Assembly: GCA_945859605.1 (NCBI GenBank)
Contig: OX243815.1
Location: 39,090,959 to 39,154,958, forward strand
Reading direction: 5' to 3'
Origin: Lumbricus rubellus
Taxonomy: Eukaryota > Annelida > Clitellata > Crassiclitellata > Lumbricidae
DNA length: 64,000 bases
The notes beneath the pieces were generated by a model. The model made no database searches, was not told the DNA's origin, and worked only from the letters and a program-made list of their open reading frames with translations. A program made the position numbers and the translations under genes. Position 1 is the first letter of the stretch. Each line of letters opens with the position of its first letter. This document shows positions 56,812-64,000 of the stretch, in pieces.

Positions 56812-57074
56812 GTAGGAAGTTAGGAACACTTTGCCATCATCTATCATCAATTTAGATCTGATCTATTGTAGGTCCATAATATACTGGGCTATATTTGTTT
56901 AACACAATCGGTATGACAAACCGCAACTGGTTAAGTCAATATGAGGGTCTGAAGGAAAAGTTTTAACTTTTTAAGGTATGCTGGCTGTTTGTAGCCGATG
57001 TTATTGACCAGATTTATTTCTTTTTAGACAGTAGCCTATAGTTATTATTTTACGACACTCTGTGATGACAAAGA

Positions 57075-57140
57075 TGATCAGCGTTACCCTCCTGATTCAT
57101 CCAGGCTTGGGACTGGCACTGGCAGAGTGCAACCAGTTAC
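57075..57140 (+). repeat. Dispersed repeat B copy
   Basis: Resembles 10341-10410: TACCCTCCTGATTCATCCAG, then GGCTTGGGACTGGCACTGGC. Confidence 0.5.
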
Positions 57141-57214
57141 GAAATTATAAAATCTGTAGAATTTGAATGTGGCCATAAAGACTCCTTCAAAACACTGCTA
57201 CCTCTTCTTCTTCG

Positions 57215-57440
57215 TCTTCTTCTTCGTGTTCTCTGCCATCAGGCAGGTTCGTATGTCCAATGACGCCACTTTTCTCTGTTCTGCGCTTTTCTTTTTCAGT
57301 CCACTGGATCCATCTTCTGTCAGCATCCAGTCCAGCAGCATTGTTCTTGGTCTACCTCGCATCTTTTTCCCATCCATTCTTCCCTCAATGATGTCTTTTT
57401 GTCTTTTTTTGCTACCTCTTATAATATTTTAATTTCTGCC
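57215..57440 (-). pseudogene. Non-LTR retrotransposon C-terminal fragment
   Basis: The minus strand reads DIIEGRMDGKKMRGRPRTML, then LDWML, the familiar 'I.EGK..GKR.RGRP...W.D..' tail of LINE-type reverse transcriptases. A shifted frame continues AQNREKWRHWTYEPA, corresponding to the final 'A.DR.KWR' block. It belongs to a different LINE lineage from the CR1/L2 fragments elsewhere in the window. The plus-strand Phe-rich frame over it is its shadow. Confidence 0.8.
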
Positions 57441-57779
57441 CAATTATATTATTGTCTTAGAACCAACACAATACTCTCTCACACACACAAAAGTCGACAG
57501 GGAATTATCCTTGCTAACCTACATTGTCCCTGACGGGACAGCGAAACACATGGTTTGATTGTCATCTATAGTCATGTTCGCAGTAGTGGCGATCTGCAAA
57601 TGCATTTCCTTTGCTTCATCACAGAATTTATGGAAATGTGACACATTGTGACACCAGCGATCAATTGTTAAATGTTAGTTGTTCCCTTTAGATTTTTTTT
57701 CGATTGTTACTTTTAGCTGAAGTCCAGCCGACTTCCGACCAGTCCAGGTACGTTATTCTATGGGCGACTATGGCACAAT

Positions 57780-58000
57780 AAGCCAGTCAGTCGGTCTATC
57801 TTTTTTTGTCTGGGTGTTTGCCTACCTGTCTGAATGGCTGTCTCACAGCTGCAGTCTCTCTGTCTGTCGTTCAGTCAGTCAGTTTGTTCGGTCGGTCGGT
57901 CGGTCAGCCAGGAAGTCTTCCTGTCAATCTTTTTGTCTGCAGGATGTTTACCTACTTGTCTGTACGTCTGTGTGTGTGTCTGTCTGTCTGATCGTCTGTT
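57780..58000. repeat. Degenerate (GTCT)/(TCAG)/(GGTC) tract
   Basis: Interrupted GTCT, CAGT and CGGT tetranucleotides. Confidence 0.8.
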
Positions 58001-58159
58001 AGTCATTCACTCAGACGTCAATCAAGCAGCCGAAAGCTATTGTTTTGTCAAAATTACGAGAACTTTTACCACAACACAACCATCAAGTTCTAATGAACGC
58101 GAACTAAATTTCTTTCGCAAGAAAGCTTCCGTTGGATATATAATACTGGAACTAAATTG

Positions 58160-58335
58160 ACAAAAATCATCGTCATCACCACTACCACCGCCGCCACCAT
58201 CACCACCACCACCACCACCACAATCACCATCACCACCATCACGACAATCACCACCACTACCACTACCATCACCGCCACCAACACCATGCACCAACACCAC
58301 CTTCACCATCACCACCACCGCAATCAACATCGTCA
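58160..58335. repeat. (CAC)n/(CAT)n microsatellite
   Basis: ACC/ATC trinucleotide units. Confidence 0.94.
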
Positions 58336-58599
58336 TCCTCAACCTCATTATGGTCGACGTCTTCATCTAAATTCAGGACGTCCTTTTTCTTCCCGCTCCT
58401 ATTTATCCTTAATTTTCTCTCATTTTCCTCTCATCTATCTTCCTCAGATCCGTCATCCGTCGCTGACACTTCTCTTAATTCTCATTCGCGTCATGTGATG
58501 TCTCCCACTTAAACCCACTTTCTGCTTTCCATTCCATCTGCTCTTTTATTCTGCCTTACATTCTCGCCTTCTCTTATAATAGTCGCTGTGAGCCAATCA

Positions 58600-59490
58600 A
58601 CGACAGCAAAGGCCAAACTGATAAGAAGGACCACAGTCTGCTTGTTATCATTGCTGTCTCGTTCATTTGGCCTTTAATTAAACGCATTTGCTTTGACGCT
58701 GGCTTTTGTTGTCTTGCTCGAGTACTTCTCGAGATGAATTGCACAACGGAAGCTTCTAATGAGATTTTTCGCCTTTTATTAAAAAGCGTTGTATTGCATG
58801 TAAATGCTAAATTCGTTTATTAGATGCAGAATTTGCTGTAAAAATACAGCAAATAACGGCTATGGCAATTGAAGCCATTATACAATGTCATGTAGGACTG
58901 CATGTAGTTCTATTATGGCTTATTAGCTTGGACTATAGTATAATTATACGGTGCGCCAGCGTGCGGAGACTGCTAACAACTTTGCTCTAGTTTTGTATTC
59001 TGACTTTCTGCAGTATCGGGCATACGCAGTCTGTACTCTGTAGCTGTTCATCTAGGCCAAGTACAGGAACATGGACTTAGTAGAGAGTTCCTTTAGCTTT
59101 CCATGCAGTAGGCTATATTATTATGTAGGCTTCTTGGAGTTCAAAGTCCTATAAATGTATACAGTGCGTGATAGCAATATTATATTATAACCCAAAGTTA
59201 GTCTTCAGATGTTGTCTGATGTGTTTTCGGTCCACGGTGGATGTTCAACTACACATGTCTATGTCTATAATGCGTTGTAAGTTCATTTCCGTTCATTCGT
59301 TCATTGCAGTTGTCAGCTTAACGTCTAAGCTTTCTGTTCATGTGTCGTCGCATCATCTGCAGTGTAAATCGTCATCTATCGGATTATGTCATCTCTGTGT
59401 CATCTACATGTCATCTTGTTTCATTTCTCAGCGTCTCTAGAGCTTCCTGCTGATTTCTGACTTCACTGCAGCGTTAAATATCTTTCTCTG
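58600..59490. other. Unassigned non-repetitive sequence
   Basis: Balanced, non-microsatellite sequence including TGATAAGAAG (58618) and CTTTAATTAAACG (58672). No frame or element recognised. Confidence 0.35.
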
Positions 59491-59494
59491 CATA

Positions 59495-59740
59495 CATGTG
59501 TGTGTGTGTGACTGTGTGTGACTGTGTGTGTGACTGTTTGTGTGTGACTCTGTGTGCGTGTGTGTATGACATCTGTGGCTGGGTGTTTGTGTGTCCCAGT
59601 GTCTGTATTTCTGTCTGTCTTTCTGTCTGTGTCTTTATCTTTGTCTCTGTTTCCCTGTCTCTCTCTGTCTGTCACTGTCTCTCTCTTCCTCCGTATCTAT
59701 GTTGCTGTATCTGTGTTTCTGTCTGAGTTTCTCTCTTCGA
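59495..59740. repeat. Interrupted (GT)n and (GTCT)n tract
   Basis: GTGT/GACT units grading into CTGTCTGT and TCTCTC. Confidence 0.9.
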
Positions 59741-60244
59741 TTGGGGTCTTGTATATCTTGAATGTACATGTAAATGGTTATAAATCTTAAGCATCTCTGA
59801 TAAGTTTTCCAAAAAATATAACTTAACGAACTTACATTTATTCAATTACAATAATTGCGTACAAAATACATATGAAAATGCATTTATACGTGCAGAAACA
59901 GGTACAACCAAACATAAATATGTACAGATATATACAGATATAATATATATAATATTATATATATACGAGAAGGGTAGACGATTTTCCACATGCGCATTGC
60001 AAATGTAGGGAGACAGCAAAGTACAGAAGGCCTATATTATTCATTATGGATCTGTCGGATAAAGCCTCCGAACATGCATGGCAGTTGTAGATAGGGTTTC
60101 CAATAAAATTATATGCAATTGGGTATAATCCGTAGGCTATAGTTACTTGTACCTGTTTCCGTACAGGTAGCCTATACTACGCATCTTTCTGATAGATCTA
60201 TTTATGTATTCATAGGTTGCTATAGCTGTCTTTATAATTTCATC

Positions 60245-60320
60245 CCTCTCGCTCTGTCTGTCTCTGTGTCTCTTCGTAGCTCTCGCTCTTTCTCTCTCTT
60301 ACCCCGCTCTCTGTCTGTCG

Positions 60321-60352
<32 letters not shown>

Positions 60353-60405
60353 GGGTCTTTTTGTCTGTGTTTTTCTCTGTCATTTGTTGTCTCCGGTTCT
60401 CTGTG
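60245..60405. repeat. (CT)n-rich tract
   Basis: CTCT, CTGT and GTCT units, the longest CT run at 60325-60353. Confidence 0.93.
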
Positions 60406-60649
60406 TCGTTGTAACATCGATCTGTTATTGGCTACGTCTCACAACTTAGGCCCTATATATATTATATATATATGCATACATACATATATATGCATATATA
60501 TATATATATATACATATCACATATCGTGTTACCGTTACTCAGCGCCTGTTTATTTATCTGCTCTCCGTGCAGACTCGTTCTCGTATCTTTTGAGGTCTAA
60601 AGTTGTTTTGATTTACCCTTCAGTGTTTTTCGATTTTGATTTTTTTCTC

Positions 60650-60870
60650 CATTTCTATAGCGTCCCTTCAATCTCGCTACTCAGAGGCGCTCCCGACTAT
60701 GCAGCGTGGTCACTGCATCGGAGTTTCACGCCGAAGCGCCCGAGCAATTGCGAGTGAAGGATTTGCTCAAGGTCCTATACGGACGACTTGGGGTGGATTC
60801 GAACATGGAACACTCCAGTTTTAAGGCACCGACGCCCCCGTTAACCCTCTCAACGATATGGTGTATGCAT
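60650..60870 (-). repeat. tRNA-derived SINE, near complete
   Basis: Minus-strand order: tRNA-like head with B-box ATGTTCGAATCCACC (about 60793-60807), body CCTTGAGCAAATCCTTCACTC and GCAATTGCTCGGGCGCTTCG, then tail GGGAGCGCCTCTGAGTAGCG..GGGACGCTATAGAAATGG. Aligns with 14100-14262, and the head-body junction with 33290-33360. The A-box is degenerate. Confidence 0.75.
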
Positions 60871-60974
60871 AGTTATTTTTGGTAGCCTCGGTCTATATCC
60901 CAAATTTATGCTACTATAGTGTATAGCATGTACGAATGTATGGATGCATAATCATATGGATTAATATGCTGCTT

Positions 60975-61002
60975 ATGTGTGTGTGTGTGTGTGTGTGTTG
61001 TG
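60975..61002. repeat. (GT)n microsatellite
   Basis: Short GT run. Nearby, 61020-61075 and 61097-61172 form an approximate direct repeat (TTTTTAC..GTGTAATTATGTATGAAT, then CCTAAATAGAACAAATTAGCA). Confidence 0.9.
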
Positions 61003-61491
61003 TGAATGGCTGTATTTATGTTTTTACTCTTGTGTGTAATTATGTATGAATTTATTTTCAACACTAATAGCCTAAATAGAACAAATTAGCAGATATATCT
61101 ATGTTTTTACGAATGCGTGTAATTATGTATGAATACAATTATATTATAGCACTAATATCCTAAATAGAACAAATTAGCACATAATCGCATTTCGTGTCCT
61201 TTAAAAAAGTTTGTATTTGCGCAGGTTTCCATGAAGCCTATTTTCCAATTTCCATCCACGCAGTAGGCTACCTCTTACCTGTGCCTACATTGGCATGAAC
61301 CATTGAACGTGTATCATGAAGATGGATTATACCTGCAGTGTAAAATTGGGCACTTATACCATGTCCTATGAAGATTCATTGCAAGATAATTGCCATAAAA
61401 TCCGGTCCCAGTGTTATTCCGTTGGGGTGATGTGATCTATCGTGTTACCGTTTATTATAATAAATCTTCTCGGTGTCATTATGTCTTACAG

Positions 61492-61571
61492 TCTATTCTG
61501 GTTTGGATTCACTTAACGAGAAGAAACTGATTCTGTGGAGAGACAAGAAAGATGGAACTCAGCTGCTCGTG
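61492..61571 (+). CDS. Weak exon candidate (80 bp)
   Basis: Bounded by ATGTCTTACAG and GTAGGTCG. The only open phase reads YSGLDSLNEKKLILWRDKKD followed by GTQLLV. Phase does not join the exon at 55789-56811, which ends in phase 0 while this one needs one carried base, so they are not adjacent exons. No domain recognised. Confidence 0.2.
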
Positions 61572-61829
61572 GTAGGTCGAAGATTCTGCAGTCTCCAGTA
61601 TATAACCAGGAACATTTCGTTTAAATGTAACACGTTGGTATTGATGACCGTCTTGTATATACAAACACAGAAATGTTGATTATATATGAATTGATGATAA
61701 ATAGCGTGTATGTACATAGGTGTATTTTTGTAGGTGCATGAATATTAATGTACGTGTGTGTGTGTCCACGAACGTATGTATGTATTTCTGTATGCATACG
61801 TAAACTTGTATGCATAGATGCCTGAATGA

Positions 61830-62110
61830 ATAAATAATTATTGCGATAATTGCAGTAATAGTAATAATAGGCCTACTAATGGTGGTAATCGTAGTAGCTA
61901 GCAGGTGACTGTCAGTAGGCCAAGTAGTAGCAGTGATAGTAGTAATAGGCCTAGTATTATTCTTGCTATAATTATCATTTAATATTTTATTATTAGCCTA
62001 CTTCTACTACTACTGCTACTGCTACTAATACTACTACTGCTACTACTACTACTGCTGCTGCTGCTCCTAGTTCTACTGCTAATACTACTACTACTACTAC
62101 TACACTAGCC
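61830..62110. repeat. Interrupted (AGT)n and (TAC)n trinucleotide tracts
   Basis: AGT/AAT units at 61855-61960 and CTA/CTG units at 62000-62104. Confidence 0.88.
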
Positions 62111-64000
62111 TACTTCTGTTATTTATAGAAGTAGACCTAGTGATCTCATAATGATAATATTTAAAATAAACAATAGTTGTATAGTAGCAGTGGCAGCAGT
62201 AGCAGTGGCAGCACTGTAGTAGAAATAAAAACCGTATTTATAATCTGTAAATAATATAACGTGACAATGTCTTTTTTATAATCACTGAGCAATGTGAGCA
62301 TTGACTTTCTCAGTGATTAACTATACGGCCTGCCATCTATCGTGCGTTACCTTTGGAATATGATGCCGACCTAACAGAAATTGCCCGTCTAAACCTGCTA
62401 TTACAGTCTATTTTGTAACCGCTATAAGTAATAGCCTCAGATATAAAGGTGTCTCTGGACAATGATGATTGACGATATTTTCGTCAAAGTCTATATATAC
62501 GTGTGTGTATATATAATTTATATATATATATATATTATACGTGTTATGCTTCTGTAAAAACTGTTGTGCTGTGTGTTGATTAGTTTTCGCGAGTTGTCAG
62601 CTTTTAGTTACAACATGTTGATTATTTGTTGCGTCCATCGGTCGGCAGAGTCACGCGCAGTTCCCCTGATTTGTGTGAAGAAGTCCCGTTGAAATCATCA
62701 TGGCTAATGTCTAATAGCACCAGGCACTATTCGGGATGATACCGTGCGTGCATTTGTTGCCCATTGTCTGGTTGTCGAATAGACTTTAAGTTACATGCAA
62801 TAAAAATAGGCTTATAAGCTATAGGCCATATGTACATGTATTATAATACAGCCAAATCTGGAAGTTCGATGTGAGAAAGAGTAGGCTATCTATTTGTAAA
62901 AAATACTTTAAAAAACAGAGCTACTGTCTCCCACAGCCATGGGTTTAGTACATTTGTTTAGCTTGCAAGCGTACATGTACTTCCATTGGCATTGAAACCT
63001 ATAGTATATGTAGCAATAAATTGATAATCGATAAAGATAATAATAATAACATTAAGTCTTATACTTAAGAAATATATTTACATCAGCAGTAATTCTGATG
63101 GAGTAAGAATTTCACAAATGAGATTTGGAACTCTTTATTTATTTGCTGATTCATGATGGATTTCGATGAGTAGGCCTATAGAGCAAAAAAACAAAAAAAC
63201 AGCAATAATAGTAGGTGCCTAATAAAAGCAGTAGCAGCAGTTGCAGTATACGTAGTGATAATAATCATGGGCTTAGATCTATATAGTTGTAATGAAAATA
63301 AAACGATCTGTAATATCTCCAAAGAGTGCTTGCTTTTACTGGACATTATTTCTCGATTTGAGCGTGGCTGTTGCTGGGTCTCAGCCGTCGTCGTCTTTTA
63401 AGCCGTCTGTATTTTGCCAATCTCGAGAAGCTTTTAAGGAGATGAGGGACAGCTGGAAGCCTTTTCTTCTGCACTTCAATCTCTGCTTTGCTTCTGATCT
63501 CACACAAAAGACTCCGTCGTTTAAGGTAATGACACGAGCGGCTGAACGACTCAGGACGCTAATACTGGGATTGACGTTTCTTTAACGGTGTTGCACGAGA
63601 AGCCCCGGCCATTTGTCAGAAGCAGAAACTCAACAATCATTTTCTTAGTTTAAGGCGTGTAGATCTTTTTATTCCTGTTTTTCTTTTCGTATATTTGTCT
63701 TTTTTCTCTTAGTTTATGTAGCGGTGATAAAAATAATAGCTGTCGTCTCGAAGTGGTAAAGCCTTTTCTTTATGTCGAAGTGAAATTTTGTGATTAGATC
63801 TATTTGCTATTCTTGTTGTTGTTGTATTTATTGATGCTCTTTCTTTTAAATTTTAATTATTATTATTATTATTATCTTTTAATATCTTCAAGAAAACATA
63901 TCAATAACAGGAAATACAAAAAATATATATCAATACATATCAAAATACATATCAATAACAGGAAATACAAAAATCTAGAAAAGCTATAGCTATAGTTATT
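62111..64000. other. Unassigned sequence
   Basis: No convincing gene. A 97-codon frame at 63292-63585 of moderate complexity has a possible donor (TTTAAG-GTAATG near 63525) but no clear acceptor or recognisable motif. Short TA, ATT and AAT tracts occur near 62505, 63045 and 63857. The window ends with two direct copies of CATATCAATAACAGGAAATAC (63896 and 63949). Confidence 0.45.

Noticed and set aside
57163..57432. Phe/Ser-rich plus-strand frame of 89 codons
   Set aside because: Antisense shadow of a LINE C-terminal fragment on the minus strand.
63292..63585. 97-codon frame as a gene
   Set aside because: No recognisable motif, no convincing acceptor. Left as unassigned.

Overview
This is eukaryotic, intron-bearing animal DNA: low gene density, AT-rich background, long simple repeats, and many non-LTR retrotransposon and DNA-transposon remnants. 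The word AGGCCTA/TAGGCCT recurs about fifty times across unrelated stretches, where base composition predicts roughly five. I associate that word bias, together with tRNA-headed SINEs, CR1/L2-group LINEs and abundant small hAT elements, with marine deuterostomes such as echinoderms. That assignment is an inference and not proven. No bacterial operon, rRNA gene or CRISPR array is visible.

Genes. One gene is complete in coding sequence: a two-exon Rho-family small GTPase at 5403-8176 (+), 207 residues, with canonical splice sites, the Rho insert and a CEIC prenylation box, but an altered effector loop. A second locus is represented by one large, clean exon (55789-56811, +, 341 codons, phase 0 on both sides). 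It encodes a basic, Ser/Arg-rich, probably disordered and phosphorylated segment of an unidentified protein. A third, weak exon candidate is at 61492-61571.

Mobile elements. From left to right: at least seven small non-autonomous hAT-like elements with 8-bp target-site duplications (2595, 14314, 17046, 17598, 19351, 29126, 42136) and one truncated relative (7190); a 2.0-kb TA-flanked mariner-type element (14685-16647) carrying a nested TTAA-flanked piggyBac-type element (14984-15775); two more TA-flanked mariner-type elements with decayed transposase (28001-28949 and 41157-41761); a 2.55-kb hAT-like foldback element with ~1.1-kb inverted arms (44693-47247) inserted in a dispersed repeat whose uninterrupted relative lies at 4322-4495; CR1/L2-group LINE 3' ends and reverse-transcriptase fragments (4790, 8775, 13640, 28965-30010, 31235-31950, 52205, 57215); and tRNA-like SINE copies (11110, 14100, 33240, 48426, 60650 and others).

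Other structure. A decayed tandem duplication (9565-10735 against 11969-12712) carries CRE-type TGACGTCA palindromes. A 42-bp piece of the Rho exon is embedded inside a LINE 3' end just downstream of the gene. There are perfect local tandem duplications (113 bp and 43 bp), several perfect hairpin palindromes, and many long microsatellites. Most long open frames in the window (poly-His, poly-Ser/Leu, Tyr-Ile-His-Thr and Val-Cys repeats) are microsatellite artefacts and not genes.
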